Positions 16,398-25,565 of a stretch of DNA of 38,988 bases are shown piece after piece. The DNA lies in assembly GCA_013151335.1 (NCBI GenBank), contig JAADIJ010000141.1, forward strand, positions 1 to 38,988, written 5' to 3'. The notes beneath the pieces were generated by a model, which was not told where the DNA came from, did no database searches, and was given only the letters and a program-made list of their open reading frames with translations. The stretch is from Alphaproteobacteria bacterium (GTDB taxonomy: Bacteria > Pseudomonadota > Alphaproteobacteria > Rhodobacterales > Rhodobacteraceae). Made by a program: the position numbers and the translations under genes. Numbering within the stretch: position 1 is the first letter of the stretch; each line of letters begins with the position of its first letter.

Positions 16398-17384
16398 GTG
16401 ACCCAGCTTAGTGAAGACGCCCAAAACATCCTGTCAGGTCATCGTCGCGCGCTGGCCCGGGCAATCACGCTTGTCGAAAGCACGCGGCCAGATCATCGAG
16501 CTAAGGCATTGAAATTGCTTGATGAACTTCGAAGCACCTCTGGACATCAGGCCCTCAGAATAGGTCTTTCTGGCACCCCCGGCGTTGGTAAATCCACCTT
16601 TGTCGAGAGTTTCGGCATGATGCTCATCAACCAAGGTTTGAAGGTCGCGGTTCTGGCGGTGGACCCCTCATCAACGCGTAGCGGCGGCTCTATATTGGGG
16701 GACAAAACCCGGATGGAGCGGCTCGCGCGGCAAAAAAACGCTTTCATCCGCCCGTCGCCCAACCAGACCGCTCTGGGCGGGGTTGCGCGGCGCAGTCGCG
16801 AGGCGGTTCGTCTGTGTGAGGCCGCCGGTTTTGACGTGATTCTGATCGAGACCGTGGGGGTGGGACAGTCCGAAACTCTGGTCGCCGATATGGTCGATAT
16901 CTTTGTGCTGCTGCTGGCACCTGCTGGCGGGGATGAGTTGCAAGGGGTCAAACGTGGCATTATGGAAATCGCCGATTTAGTCCTTATAAATAAGGCCGAT
17001 GGTGATTTGAAATCGGCGGCAATGCGGACTTGTGCGGATTATGCCGGCGCCCTGCGGCTGCTGAGAACGCGGCCAAATGACCCCGCAGATTTCCCCAAAG
17101 CCATGCCGATCTCGTCGCTTCATGGTCAGGGGTTGGATCAATGTTGGCGCGAGGTAAACGCCCTTGCAAATTGGCGACGACAGGAGGGTTTTTGGAGGTC
17201 TCGGCGTCAGGATCAGGCGGTGCGCTGGTTTGAGACGGAGGTTCAGGAAGGGGTTCTCGCGCAACTCCTTGAAAATACGTCACTAAAGGAAGCGCGGCAA
17301 CGTTTGCACGATCAGGTTTTCGCCGGAAATATCAGCCCGGAAAATGCAGCGGCACAGGTTCTTTTGCAGTTGAGACAAAAATAG
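16398..17384 (+). CDS. meaB: Methylmalonyl-CoA mutase-associated GTPase MeaB
   Basis: A G3E-type P-loop GTPase that protects and reloads B12-dependent acyl-CoA mutases. Motifs: GLSGTPGVGKSTFVESF (Walker A), VLAVDPSSTRSGGSILGDKT, ETVGVGQSETLVADMVDIFV (switch region and Walker B) and LVLINKADGD (G4). I choose GTG at 16398, because from there the protein begins TQLSEDAQNILSGHRRALAR, as family members do, giving 328 residues. An in-frame GTG at 16257 would add 47 residues with no family resemblance. AAGGCG lies about 11 bases before the chosen start. No mutase gene is in the window, so its partner is elsewhere. Confidence 0.9.
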   Translation: MTQLSEDAQNILSGHRRALARAITLVESTRPDHRAKALKLLDELRSTSGHQALRIGLSGTPGVGKSTFVESFGMMLINQGLKVAVLAVDPSSTRSGGSILGDKTRMERLARQKNAFIRPSPNQTALGGVARRSREAVRLCEAAGFDVILIETVGVGQSETLVADMVDIFVLLLAPAGGDELQGVKRGIMEIADLVLINKADGDLKSAAMRTCADYAGALRLLRTRPNDPADFPKAMPISSLHGQGLDQCWREVNALANWRRQEGFWRSRRQDQAVRWFETEVQEGVLAQLLENTSLKEARQRLHDQVFAGNISPENAAAQVLLQLRQK

Positions 17385-17390
17385 TCACCC

Positions 17391-17406
17391 GGTTTGATTT
17401 CAAACC
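17391..17406 (+). terminator. Possible stem-loop after meaB
   Basis: GGTTTG and CAAACC form a 6-base-pair stem with an ATTT loop, 7 bases after the meaB stop codon. No run of T follows, so this is at best a weak or Rho-assisted end. Confidence 0.25.
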
Positions 17407-17510
17407 ACAACTTCCCCTTGACCACAGGGCGTAGTCGGCCTAATAAACGGCTCGAAATTCCGCAGCGCTGCGTGGTGCCGCGTGCGCAAGTATACTCAAG
17501 GACTTCTGAT

Positions 17511-17795
17511 ATGTCTCGCCGTTGTGAACTGACTGGTAAAGGCGTGATGGTTGGCAACAATGTCAGCCACGCCAAAAATAGAACTCGCCGCCGGTTTTTG
17601 CCGAACCTGAATGATGTGACGCTGGCCTCCGAGGCTCTGGGTCGCTCGTTCAAATTTCGCATTTCCGCCGCTGCGTTGCGCAGTGTCGATCATCGCGGTG
17701 GTCTGGATGCGTTTCTGGCAAAAGCCAAGGATGCCGAGCTTTCGGTGCGTGCGCTGAAGGTTAAAAAGGATATTGCTAAGGCAATCGCGGCCTAG
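17511..17795 (+). CDS. rpmB: 50S ribosomal protein L28
   Basis: A 94-residue protein matching L28 from end to end: [20 protein letters not shown], then [16 protein letters not shown] and [18 protein letters not shown]. The ATG at 17511 gives the family N-terminus; an upstream in-frame start would add non-homologous residues. L28 is part of the large ribosomal subunit. A CAAGGA ribosome site lies 8 bases upstream. L28 is often monocistronic in alphaproteobacteria, and nothing beside it here looks co-transcribed. Confidence 0.97.
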   Translation: MSRRCELTGKGVMVGNNVSHAKNRTRRRFLPNLNDVTLASEALGRSFKFRISAAALRSVDHRGGLDAFLAKAKDAELSVRALKVKKDIAKAIAA

Positions 17796-17910
17796 GTTTC
17801 GCCGATAGTTTTTCTAAAGAAACGGTGTTGCTCTTGTAGTAGTACCGTCTTTTAATGTTTAATAACAACGTGATATGCTATTTTTGCGCGGCGGTTTTGA
17901 CTGTTTCGCA

Positions 17911-18225
17911 TCATGGGTTTGCCGATTGACACAGCTCTTCTGCTTCTAAACCCCAGGCTTTGTAACGGGTCCAAAACTGCTCGTTGCTGGATTTTGTCGA
18001 TTGGCGAATCACCTGCGCTTTGTGCGGGTCTTTAAAAAATCTTGCGGCAAGGCGTTGGTCTTTACGCTTCAGGCGCATGTCCGCGACCTGCTGAATACAT
18101 CCGCATACTGCTGCACTCGTCCCGGTGCGGCCGGCTTTGAGGCAGGCTTTTTCTATCAGCTGGCCGGCGGGCACTGACGACGGCACGGTGGTTAAGATGA
18201 TCGCGGTCAACAGGAATTGTTTCAT
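17911..18225 (-). CDS. Small secreted protein conserved in Rhodobacterales
   Basis: A 104-residue protein with a signal peptide (MKQFLLTAIILTTVPSSVPA, cleavage after about residue 20). Mature Cys residues in EKACLKAG, AVCGCIQQVAD and ELCQSANP could form disulfides in the periplasm. The stretch QRLAARFFKDPHKAQVIRQS is recognisable from Rhodobacteraceae relatives, some labelled arginine transporter in public annotation. The sequence shows nothing to support transport. Function unknown. Confidence 0.75.
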   Translation of the reverse strand: MKQFLLTAIILTTVPSSVPAGQLIEKACLKAGRTGTSAAVCGCIQQVADMRLKRKDQRLAARFFKDPHKAQVIRQSTKSSNEQFWTRYKAWGLEAEELCQSANP

Positions 18226-18333
18226 TAAGGCACCAGCTCGTTAGTCTGCTCGACTGCGTGCATATCACAGATCAGCGGCCCCATAAAGGTGACACGCGCG
18301 ATGTGGTCATGAAGCGTTAGTAAATGGTGGATA

Positions 18334-18374
18334 TTGTACAAACGTTACAAAACGTACGTGTGTTTCGTACGAAA
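18334..18374 (+). promoter_or_regulatory. Cluster of three GTAC-centred palindromes upstream of the antitoxin gene
   Basis: Three perfect palindromes lie in the 53 bases before the antitoxin start: TTGTACAA at 18334-18341, ACGTACGT at 18352-18359 and TTTCGTACGAAA at 18363-18374. All share a central GTAC. Phd/YefM antitoxins repress their own operons through palindromes, so this is a candidate operator array. Repressor identity is inferred. Confidence 0.55.
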
Positions 18375-18386
18375 TTAGGGTGCTAA

Positions 18387-18626
18387 ATGCAGAAAAAAAC
18401 CAAAATGGTCACGATCAGTGAATTGCGTACCCGGATTGTCGCCATTTTGAGCGAGGTGAAGTTCACCGGCAACCGGGTTGAAATCTGGCGAAACGGAAAG
18501 CGTGCTGCAGCGCTGGTCTCGGTTGATGACTTGGAGAGGTTGGAAGCTGCCGAGCGAAAATCTGCCGTGCAACTCGAGCATGAGATGCGCGCCAAAATCG
18601 AGGCGTGGCGACGGTTGGAAGGGTAG
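18387..18626 (+). CDS. Phd/YefM-like antitoxin, no toxin partner visible
   Basis: A 79-residue protein with the Phd/YefM N-terminal layout: a first strand and helix KMVTISELRTRIVAILSEVK, then VEIWRNGKRAAALVSVDDLE, which is the usual xhhxxxGkpvAvLvs-x-dhexLE pattern. A charged helical tail follows. Such antitoxins bind operator DNA with the N-terminal part and a RelE- or Doc-type toxin with the tail. Only a lipoprotein gene on the opposite strand follows, so it is an orphan or a plain transcriptional regulator. GTAC-centred palindromes lie just upstream. Confidence 0.75.
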   Translation: MQKKTKMVTISELRTRIVAILSEVKFTGNRVEIWRNGKRAAALVSVDDLERLEAAERKSAVQLEHEMRAKIEAWRRLEG

Positions 18627-18632
18627 GCTATA

Positions 18633-18953
18633 TTACGAGGTGGTGACTTGGGGGCAGGTTAGCGAAACCGTTACCACAACTTCGTCGCCCTGCAAGGTTT
18701 TTAGACGAGGCTGGCAGCGGGTGGTTATTTCAATCGCTTTCACCAATCGCGAAATCGCGTCCTTGCGTTGCGATTTGTTGCGCCAGTTGGTGCGGATCGC
18801 TTGCGCGCGTTCGCGGGTATAAAAGACGGTAATCTGGTCGCCGCCCATAGTGACGGTATTTTGGATCGCGCCGCGAAATTCCGGCGATGGCGAAGCGCAG
18901 GCGGAGAGAAACAAAAGCGCGAGAGGCAATAGGATTCGCGTGGAGTTGAACAT
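18633..18953 (-). CDS. Small putative lipoprotein
   Basis: A 106-residue protein starting MFNSTRILLPLALLFLSACA, a lipoprotein signal peptide with lipobox LSAC, so Cys19 is the likely lipidated residue. The mature part (about 87 residues) has two Cys (TTRCQP and SLTCPQ) that may pair. No family recognised. It converges with the antitoxin gene, its end only 6 bases from that gene's stop, and lies just downstream of lepA on the same strand. Confidence 0.7.
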   Translation of the reverse strand: MFNSTRILLPLALLFLSACASPSPEFRGAIQNTVTMGGDQITVFYTRERAQAIRTNWRNKSQRKDAISRLVKAIEITTRCQPRLKTLQGDEVVVTVSLTCPQVTTS

Positions 18954-19008
18954 ACACCCAGCTTTGGCACCAAGTGGTTAAGATATCGTGAAGGGGCTGA
19001 GTTGCCTG

Positions 19009-20808
19009 TCAGTCGTCCATCTTGAGAGCAGAAATAAACGCTTGTTGCGGAATGTCGACCTTGCCAAATTTGCGCATCTTTTTCTTGCCCTTTTTCTGCT
19101 TTTCCAGCAGCTTTTTCTTGCGGGTGATATCTCCGCCATAGCATTTCGCGGTCACGTCTTTTCTGAGCGCCGAGAGGGTTTCGCGCGCGATGATTCGCCC
19201 ACCAATCGCCGCCTGAATGGGGATTTTGAACATGTGCTGGGGGATCAGTTGTTTGAGTTTTTCAACCATGGCGCGACCGCGGGCCTCGGCCCGATCACGA
19301 TGTACCATTGTGGAAAGGGCGTCGACCGGCTCGTCATTGACGAGGATTTGCATCTTGACCAGCGCGTCCTCGCGATAGCCCGACATTAAATAATCGAAAC
19401 TTGCATACCCTTTGGTAACACTTTTGAGTCTATCATAGAAATCAAACACAACTTCATTCAACGGGAGGTCATAAACAACCATCGCGCGGCTGCCAGCATA
19501 GGTCAGGTCGATCTGGATACCGCGCCGGTCCTGACACAGCTTCAATACGTCACCAAGATAGTCATCTGGTACGAGGATGGTCGCCTTGATGCGTGGCTCC
19601 TCTATATGGTCGATATGGGTGGGGTCGGGCATATCCGCGGGATTATGCATCTCTTGGGTGGTGCCGTCGCGCATGTGAATTTGATAGATCACGCTGGGCG
19701 CGGTGGTGATCAGGTCTATGTCATATTCGCGCTCCAACCGGTCGCGGATCACTTCAAGGTGAAGGAGGCCCAGAAAACCGCAGCGAAAGCCAAAGCCTAG
19801 GGCGGCGCTGGTTTCCATCTCGGTTGAGAAGCTGGCATCATTGAGGCTGAGCTTGCTGATTGCTTCGCGCAGGTCTTCAAACTCGGCATTGTCAACCGGG
19901 AACAGGCCGCAGAAAACCACTGGTTGTGATGGGGCAAAACCCGGTAGGGCCTCAGCGCAGCCTTGTTTCTCGTGGGTGATGGTGTCGCCAACGGCGGTGT
20001 CGCGCACCTGTTTGATTGATGCGGTGAGAAAGCCGATTTCACCGGTGCCAAGTTGTTCAACCGGATCCATTTGTGGGCGGAAAACCCCGATGCGATCGAC
20101 GGGATAGACCGCGTTGGTGTTGATCATGCGGATGCGGTCGCCCTTTTTGAGGGTGCCGTCGATGATTCGCACCAGAACCACCACGCCGAGATAGGCGTCG
20201 TACCAGCTGTCCACCAGCAACGCCTTGAGCGGCGCGTCGGGATCGCCTTTTGGGCAGGGCAGGCGGGTGACGATGGCCTCCAGCGTTTCGGGGATGCCGA
20301 TGCCGGTTTTGGCGGACACCAAAATGGCCTCGGAAGCGTCAATACCGATCACGTCCTCGATCTGTTCGACGACTTTTTCCGGCTCGGAGGCGGGCAGGTC
20401 GATTTTGTTCAAGACCGGCACGATCTCGTGGTCGGCATCCAGCGCTTGATAGACGTTGGCGAGGGTTTGGGCCTCGACCCCTTGGGTGCTGTCGACCACC
20501 AAAAGGCTGCCTTCGACCGCGCGCATGGAGCGGCTGACCTCATAGGCGAAATCCACATGGCCGGGGGTGTCGATCAGATTGAGGACATAATGTTCGCCAT
20601 CCTGCGCGTCATATTCGATGCGCACGGTGTTGGCCTTGATGGTGATGCCACGCTCGCGCTCGATATCCATGGTGTCGAGCAACTGGGCCTCCATATCGCG
20701 GTCGGCGACGGTGCCGGTCGACTGGATGAGGCGGTCGGCAAGCGTGGATTTACCGTGGTCGATATGGGCGACGATGGAAAAATTTCGGATATGGGTAAGG
20801 TCTGTCAT
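19009..20808 (-). CDS. lepA: Elongation factor 4 (LepA)
   Basis: A 599-residue translational GTPase of full family length. Motifs: [19 protein letters not shown] (G1), [20 protein letters not shown] (G3) and [13 protein letters not shown] (G4). The LepA-specific C-terminal domain carries [22 protein letters not shown]4 acts on stalled ribosomes, promoting back-translocation or late initiation steps. The start at 20808 gives the usual [20 protein letters not shown]. The usual neighbour lepB is not here. Confidence 0.97.
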   Translation of the reverse strand: MTDLTHIRNFSIVAHIDHGKSTLADRLIQSTGTVADRDMEAQLLDTMDIERERGITIKANTVRIEYDAQDGEHYVLNLIDTPGHVDFAYEVSRSMRAVEGSLLVVDSTQGVEAQTLANVYQALDADHEIVPVLNKIDLPASEPEKVVEQIEDVIGIDASEAILVSAKTGIGIPETLEAIVTRLPCPKGDPDAPLKALLVDSWYDAYLGVVVLVRIIDGTLKKGDRIRMINTNAVYPVDRIGVFRPQMDPVEQLGTGEIGFLTASIKQVRDTAVGDTITHEKQGCAEALPGFAPSQPVVFCGLFPVDNAEFEDLREAISKLSLNDASFSTEMETSAALGFGFRCGFLGLLHLEVIRDRLEREYDIDLITTAPSVIYQIHMRDGTTQEMHNPADMPDPTHIDHIEEPRIKATILVPDDYLGDVLKLCQDRRGIQIDLTYAGSRAMVVYDLPLNEVVFDFYDRLKSVTKGYASFDYLMSGYREDALVKMQILVNDEPVDALSTMVHRDRAEARGRAMVEKLKQLIPQHMFKIPIQAAIGGRIIARETLSALRKDVTAKCYGGDITRKKKLLEKQKKGKKKMRKFGKVDIPQQAFISALKMDD

Positions 20809-20893
20809 GGCTCAGGGATATGAGGGGGAATGTTGAGGGGGTCAAGGGCTGCGAGGTTTGTTTTGGTTCGTCGCTGTGGCGGTGATGCAGGTG

Positions 20894-21655
20894 TCACGAG
20901 GAGAGGAGCGCGCGGATCTCGGCCTCGAACTCACGGGGTTTTTCGGCGTGGAGCCAGTGCTGGGCGTCAGCGATCTGGCGAAACTGGGCGTTTGGAAACA
21001 GGGTCAGGATTTTGGCATGATGCGCGGGGGCGACATAATCTGAGTTGGCACCGGAAAGAAACAGGGTCGGGCCGTCAAAATGGGTGGAAAACTGCGGGAA
21101 ACCGATAATTTTATCCATCTCGGCGGCCAGCACTTCAAGGTTAAACCGCCAGCTTGGGGGCTGGGTTTTCAGATTGAGGCTTTGGAGCAGGAAGGCGCGA
21201 ACTCCGGGGTCGGGCACGGACTCGCGCAATTGCTCATCGGCGTCGCGGCGGCTGGAAATGGTTGAAAGCTCCAGCGACAGCATGGCTGCTATCAACGGGA
21301 GTTGGGTGTGGTCATAACGGACCGGTGCGATATCGGCGATCACGAGGTGCCTGACCAAATCTGGGCGCGTCAAGGCCAAGCTCATCGCTGCCTTGCCGCC
21401 CATCGAGTGGCCAATAATGTCGGCAGGCATTGGTTGAGCTTCGATAATTTCGGCGAGGTCCGTTGCCATATCATGGTAGGAATTGCTGCTAAACCAAGGG
21501 CTTGACGCGTGGTTTCGCATATCCACAGCTATTATATGGCGGTCAATGGACAGTCTTTTTGATAAGACGCCCCAATTGCGGGCCGAGCCGAACAGCCCGT
21601 GGGCGATCAGCAAAGGGGGCGCTCCGGCTTTGCCATTTTGGATCACGTTCAGCAT
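20894..21655 (-). CDS. Alpha/beta-fold hydrolase (esterase YbfF-like)
   Basis: A 253-residue alpha/beta hydrolase from ATG at 21655 (MLNVIQNGKAGAPPLLIAHG). HGLFGSARNWG supplies the oxyanion hole, IGHSMGGKAAM holds the nucleophile Ser, an acid follows in the TLFLSGANSDYV region, and the final His is in DAQHWLHAEKP. It resembles the YbfF acyl esterase group common next to DUF302 or replication genes. The reading frame extends 88 codons further upstream, but that part lacks homology and overlaps the promoter of the next gene. Substrate unknown. Confidence 0.88.
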   Translation of the reverse strand: MLNVIQNGKAGAPPLLIAHGLFGSARNWGVLSKRLSIDRHIIAVDMRNHASSPWFSSNSYHDMATDLAEIIEAQPMPADIIGHSMGGKAAMSLALTRPDLVRHLVIADIAPVRYDHTQLPLIAAMLSLELSTISSRRDADEQLRESVPDPGVRAFLLQSLNLKTQPPSWRFNLEVLAAEMDKIIGFPQFSTHFDGPTLFLSGANSDYVAPAHHAKILTLFPNAQFRQIADAQHWLHAEKPREFEAEIRALLSS

Positions 21656-21788
21656 GGTTTCCCTGTCGTTTTTGTCGTGGTATAGGGATGTGTATAATCG
21701 CGAATGCGACATTTCGGCAAGGGAGTTGAAAAAGCGTGTTATGCCCTCCAAATGAATATTAGCAAAACCAAATATAGGAGCTAAAAAG

Positions 21789-22187
21789 ATGGAAATGAGT
21801 ATCGACGTCACGCTTAGTGGCAGCATGGATGAAGTGATCGACCGCGTGACGGGCGTGCTGAAGGAAGAGGGTTTCGGGATTTTGACCCGTATTAACGTGG
21901 ATACCACGCTCAAAACCAAAATTGATGTGGATTTCCGCCCTTACGTGATTTTGGGCGCTTGCAATCCTAAACTCGCCCATCAGGCGTTGGTGGCGCGGCC
22001 CGATGTGGGGCTGATGTTGCCTTGCAATGTGGTGGTGGATCAAGTCGCTGAGGGGACTTGTCTGGTGCGGTTTATTGATCCTGCCGCGATGATGAGCTTT
22101 GGCGATCTTGGCAATGACGAGGCGCTGGTTGCAATTGGTGCGCAGGCGGGCGCGAAAATTGCCAAGGCCGCTGCGGCGCTGAGCTGA
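21789..22187 (+). CDS. DUF302 domain protein
   Basis: A 132-residue cytoplasmic protein covering a single DUF302 domain. It runs from VTGVLKEEGFGILTRINVD through LGACNPKLAHQAL and VGLMLPCNVVVDQV to FIDPAAM. The Cys in GACNP and LPCNV are the ones conserved in the family. DUF302 has no settled function; structures suggest a small ligand- or metal-binding role. ATAGGAG lies 7 bases before the start. It is divergent from the hydrolase. Confidence 0.9.
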   Translation: MEMSIDVTLSGSMDEVIDRVTGVLKEEGFGILTRINVDTTLKTKIDVDFRPYVILGACNPKLAHQALVARPDVGLMLPCNVVVDQVAEGTCLVRFIDPAAMMSFGDLGNDEALVAIGAQAGAKIAKAAAALS

Positions 22188-22264
22188 CAATTTGACGGGC
22201 GTTTGCCCTGACTGTTGCCCGAACCGGGTGCATCGCGTAAGATGTGCCCGGACGGGAGACAGAA

Positions 22265-22630
22265 ATGTACAAGACTTCTCTGGGGTCGGTGATGGCAGAA
22301 ATCGAGGATTTGCTGGCGGATAAATTTTCGGCTAAGGGTCGGGATTTAAACCAGAAAGTGAAGCATGCTGGGCGCAAGCTGCCGTCGAAGTTTCGCAAGC
22401 AGGTGGCCTATCTGATTGAGGTTGAAAAGCGCTATCAAAACCCTAAACGCGCCCATCAATATGATCCGGTTCGGGTGCTTGCGGCGCGGAAACAATGCGT
22501 TACCTATTTGGAAAAAATTGACAAGCGGGCGGCGCGAAGCCATCGGCGGCTGGCTTGGGTGACCACGGTGGCGGTTAATTTGTTTTTGATTGCGGTTCTG
22601 TTTGCAATCGGTGTGCAATATATGAAGTAG
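22265..22630 (+). CDS. Small protein with a C-terminal membrane anchor, unrecognised
   Basis: A 121-residue protein from ATG at 22265, with GGGAG 8 bases upstream. Residues 1-95 are basic and helical (KHAGRKLPSKFRKQVAYLIE, then HQYDPVRVLAARKQCVTYLE). One hydrophobic segment (about 97-118, VTTVAVNLFLIAVLFAIGV) ends the chain, so it is probably tail-anchored in the inner membrane with a cytoplasmic head. I do not recognise the family. It follows DUF302 by 77 bases in the same direction. Confidence 0.7.
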   Translation: MYKTSLGSVMAEIEDLLADKFSAKGRDLNQKVKHAGRKLPSKFRKQVAYLIEVEKRYQNPKRAHQYDPVRVLAARKQCVTYLEKIDKRAARSHRRLAWVTTVAVNLFLIAVLFAIGVQYMK

Positions 22631-22666
22631 GTGCAGCTGTGTTCGGGTTTTGCCTTGGTGACGAGG

Positions 22667-23572
22667 TCAGGGTTGGATGAAGGTGCCAGCGCGAAGGTCG
22701 GCGAAGGCTTTTTGCAACTCGTCGCGGGTATTCATGACGATCGGGCCGTGCCAGGCGATCGGCTCTTTGATCGGCGCGCCGGAAACCAGCAAAAAACGTA
22801 CGCCGTTGGGGCCAGCGGTCACGGCGATGGTGTCGCCGCTGTCAAATTCCACCAGCGTTCGGTTGCCGGAGGGGTCGCGGATCGTGATCTCTTGGTCATT
22901 GAATTCTTTTTCGAGCAGCACGCCCTTGGGGGCGGAAGCGCCGCTGAAGTCGCCGCTGCCTTCAAAGATATAGGCGAAGGTTTTGCGGTAAGTGTCCATC
23001 GGGAAGGTTTTGTGTCGGCCGGACGGGATCGAGATGTCGAGATATTGGGGGTCGGCGGCGATGCCCTCGACCGGGCCGGTTTTGCCTGAATATTTGCCGA
23101 TAATGACCCGAATGACGGTGCCGTCATCGTCAACCAGTTCGGGTATTTCACCTGACGGGACGTCTTGATAGCGGGGTTCGGTCATCTTCAGGTTCACGGG
23201 CAGATTGGCCCAGAGTTGGAAGCCGTGCATCTGTCCGGCGGCGTTTCCTTTGGGCATTTCCTGATGCATGATGCCAGAGCCTGCGGTCATCCATTGGACA
23301 TCGCCCGCGCCAAGCTGGCCGGTATTGCCAAGCGAATCCTGATGTTCGACGGAGCCGGACAAGACGTAGGTTATGGTTTCGATGCCGCGATGGGGGTGCC
23401 AGGGGAAACCTTTGAGATAGGCGTCGGGGCTATCGTTGCGAAAATCGTCAAACAGCAAGAACGGGTCGAGCATGTCTGGCTTGTCAAAGCCAAAGGCACG
23501 ATGGAGGTGAACGCCTGCGCCCTCGACTGTCGGGCGGGCTTGGGTGCGTGATTTTACCGGGCGAATGGACAT
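22667..23572 (-). CDS. Pirin family protein
   Basis: A 301-residue bicupin. The N-terminal cupin has the pirin metal site FPWHPHRGIETITYVLSG...HQD, followed by DVQWMTAGSGIMHQEMP and a C-terminal cupin (ETFAYIFEGSG-like region, seen as RKTFAYIFEGSGDFSG). Many bacterial pirins are quercetinase-like or stress-responsive metal-binding proteins; the biological role is not predictable. A short palindrome lies 17 bases upstream of its start. It converges with the small membrane protein gene. Confidence 0.93.
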   Translation of the reverse strand: MSIRPVKSRTQARPTVEGAGVHLHRAFGFDKPDMLDPFLLFDDFRNDSPDAYLKGFPWHPHRGIETITYVLSGSVEHQDSLGNTGQLGAGDVQWMTAGSGIMHQEMPKGNAAGQMHGFQLWANLPVNLKMTEPRYQDVPSGEIPELVDDDGTVIRVIIGKYSGKTGPVEGIAADPQYLDISIPSGRHKTFPMDTYRKTFAYIFEGSGDFSGASAPKGVLLEKEFNDQEITIRDPSGNRTLVEFDSGDTIAVTAGPNGVRFLLVSGAPIKEPIAWHGPIVMNTRDELQKAFADLRAGTFIQP

Positions 23573-23588
23573 GATGTGGTCTCCCTTG

Positions 23589-23601
23589 TTGATCTGATCA
23601 A
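23589..23601 (-). promoter_or_regulatory. Operator-like palindrome TTGATCTGATCAA before the pirin gene
   Basis: A perfect inverted repeat with 6-base arms around one central base, 17 bases upstream of the pirin start codon and just beyond its AGGGAG ribosome site. Pirin genes are often controlled by dedicated regulators. The protein binding here is unknown. Confidence 0.4.
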
Positions 23602-23738
23602 CTTAGGGATTGAGCATATTAATAAACAGTATGGCTAACAGAAAAATATTGTTTCTAATTTGGAAACAACGGTCGCGCGTAGATGCTGTGATGTTAATAC
23701 ATGTTTTAGGTAATAAAAACAGAGAGTTGGAGGGAAGT

Positions 23739-23767
23739 GACGCGCCCCGAACTGAGCAGAGCGCGTC
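23739..23767. terminator. Strong stem-loop between the glutamate dehydrogenase and pirin genes
   Basis: GACGCGC (23739-23745) pairs perfectly with GCGCGTC (23761-23767) around a 15-base loop, 14 bases beyond the end of the dehydrogenase gene. On the minus strand no T-run follows, so it would be a Rho-assisted end or an RNA-stabilising hairpin. Confidence 0.4.
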
Positions 23768-23780
23768 TTTGTTGGTAAGT

Positions 23781-25211
23781 CTACAGGCCCTTGGCGCGGT
23801 AGCTTGACGCGACCCGGCCAATTGACACCAGATAAGCGGCGACGCGCAGGTCGTTTACGTCGTCACGCCCGTGCCAGACTTCGCGCATGGCCTGATAGGC
23901 GCTGCGCATGGTGTCCTCAAGTCCCGAACGCACCAGCTCCAGTTCGCCCGCGCCGTGCAGATATTTGCTGATAAAATCGCCCGAAAGCTCGGTCGCATGG
24001 CCGCTTTCCGAGGAAATGCGGCGCAGCTCCTCGACCAGCAGCAAATGGCGCGCCTCTTCCTGGCGGCGTTGCATACGGCCAAAACGGATATGGCTGAGGT
24101 TTTTGACCCATTCAAAATAAGAGACGGTCACACCGCCAGCATTGGCATACATGTCGGGGATGATGACGGTGCCTTTTTTGCGCAGGATTTCGTCGCCGCC
24201 CGCTGTGATCGGACCATTTGCGGCCTCGATGATCAGGGGAGCTTTGACGTTTCCGGCATTTTTGAGGTTGATAACCCCTTCAAGAGCGGCCGGGATCAGG
24301 ATGTCGCACTCGTTCTCAAGTACGCTGGGCCCGTTGGCGATATACTCGCCCTCCGAGCAGCCTTTGACGCCGTGGGTTTCCAGAATATGGGCGCGCACCG
24401 CGTCGACATTCATGCCCTTGGGGTTAACGAGTGCGCCGTCATGTTCGATGATGCCGGTGATGATCGAGCCATTCTCGGTCGAGAGGAACTGCGCGGCGTG
24501 ATAGCCCACATTGCCCAAGCCTTGAACGATCACGCGTTTCCCGTCCAGCGTGCCGGTCATGTTGGCGGCGGCGATGTCTTCGGGATGGCGAAAGAACTCT
24601 TGCAGAGCGTATTGAACGCCGCGACCTGTGGCCTCGACCCGGCCCTGAATACCGCCTGCATTCAAGGGTTTACCCGTCACACAAGCCTGACTGTTGATGT
24701 CGGTGGTGTTCATGCGGCGATACTGGTCGGCAATCCATGCCATCTCGCGCTCGCCCGTGCCCATGTCGGGGGCGGGGACGTTTTGGCTGGGGTTGATGAG
24801 GTCACGCTTGGCTAACTCATAGGCAAAACGGCGGGTGATCCGCTCAAGCTCGTGCTCTTCATATTGGCGGGGATCGATGCAGAGGCCACCTTTGGAGCCG
24901 CCAAACGGAGCTTCTACCAGCGCGCATTTATAGGTCATGAGGGCGGCGAGCGCCTCGACCTCGTCCTGATTGACGCCAAGCGAATAGCGGATGCCGCCTT
25001 TGACCGGCTCCATATGTTCGGAGTGGACCGAGCGGTAGCCGGTGAAGGTCTGGATCTGGCCGCGCAGGCGCACGCCGAAACGCACGGTATAGGTGGCGTT
25101 GCACACCCTGATTTTCTCCTCAAGCCCCGGCGGTAGGTCCAACAGCGCCACTGCGCGGGTAAACATCATGTCAACGGATTGGCGAAAGCTTGGTTCAGGT
25201 GACGCGTTCAT
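23781..25211 (-). CDS. Glutamate dehydrogenase-type enzyme (Glu/Leu/Phe/Val dehydrogenase)
   Basis: A 476-residue enzyme. The catalytic loop LVEAPFGGSKGGLCIDPRQY, with its substrate-binding and catalytic lysines, is at about residues 104-123. PAPDMGTGEREMAWI follows, then the Rossmann domain motif VIVQGLGNVGYHAAQFL and EAANGPIT. It interconverts glutamate and 2-oxoglutarate with NAD(P). The length and the RGQIQTFTGYRSVHSEHMEP opening resemble the alphaproteobacterial group. It is monocistronic here, with a long upstream region shared with the Tad genes. Confidence 0.94.
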   Translation of the reverse strand: MNASPEPSFRQSVDMMFTRAVALLDLPPGLEEKIRVCNATYTVRFGVRLRGQIQTFTGYRSVHSEHMEPVKGGIRYSLGVNQDEVEALAALMTYKCALVEAPFGGSKGGLCIDPRQYEEHELERITRRFAYELAKRDLINPSQNVPAPDMGTGEREMAWIADQYRRMNTTDINSQACVTGKPLNAGGIQGRVEATGRGVQYALQEFFRHPEDIAAANMTGTLDGKRVIVQGLGNVGYHAAQFLSTENGSIITGIIEHDGALVNPKGMNVDAVRAHILETHGVKGCSEGEYIANGPSVLENECDILIPAALEGVINLKNAGNVKAPLIIEAANGPITAGGDEILRKKGTVIIPDMYANAGGVTVSYFEWVKNLSHIRFGRMQRRQEEARHLLLVEELRRISSESGHATELSGDFISKYLHGAGELELVRSGLEDTMRSAYQAMREVWHGRDDVNDLRVAAYLVSIGRVASSYRAKGL

Positions 25212-25565
25212 CTTACTCTTCCTCGGTTATTCTGCGGTTAATTCTGCTTTGGTTAATGCTGCCTGTTCTGGCACCATAAGGCCAAAGAGAACACAGATTT
25301 CTTAATGTTTCTTCACCATGAGCGGTTTTAAGCGGGTCGGCTTTGGCCAAATAGGTCAAATTTGAGGCAGCTTGTTGGCAGGGCGGTTTGGGCATATCAC
25401 CTAACATTTTGTTATAGCTGGATTAAAGGCTAAGATCGAAGCGGCGGAATAGCGCTGGTGGGCGTAATTTGGTCTAAATCCAGCCCAATTTGCGGCATTA
25501 TTGGCGGCTAAAACTGCGGCATGGCCCCAAAATTATTTGGTATGGGGTGCCAGTCAGGACATGTA
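25212..25565. other. Intergenic region between the dehydrogenase and the Tad-type genes
   Basis: About 350 bases between divergent genes. The promoter of the dehydrogenase must be near its left end and that of the Tad genes near its right end. I see no clear -35/-10 pair, riboswitch fold, repeat or supported small gene; an in-frame upstream extension of the next gene to 25521 lacks a ribosome site. Confidence 0.45.

Noticed and set aside
23871-24815. 314-codon open frame on the plus strand opposite the glutamate dehydrogenase gene
   Set aside because: Shadow of the dehydrogenase: no family resemblance and no ribosome site, while the opposite strand matches the enzyme end to end.
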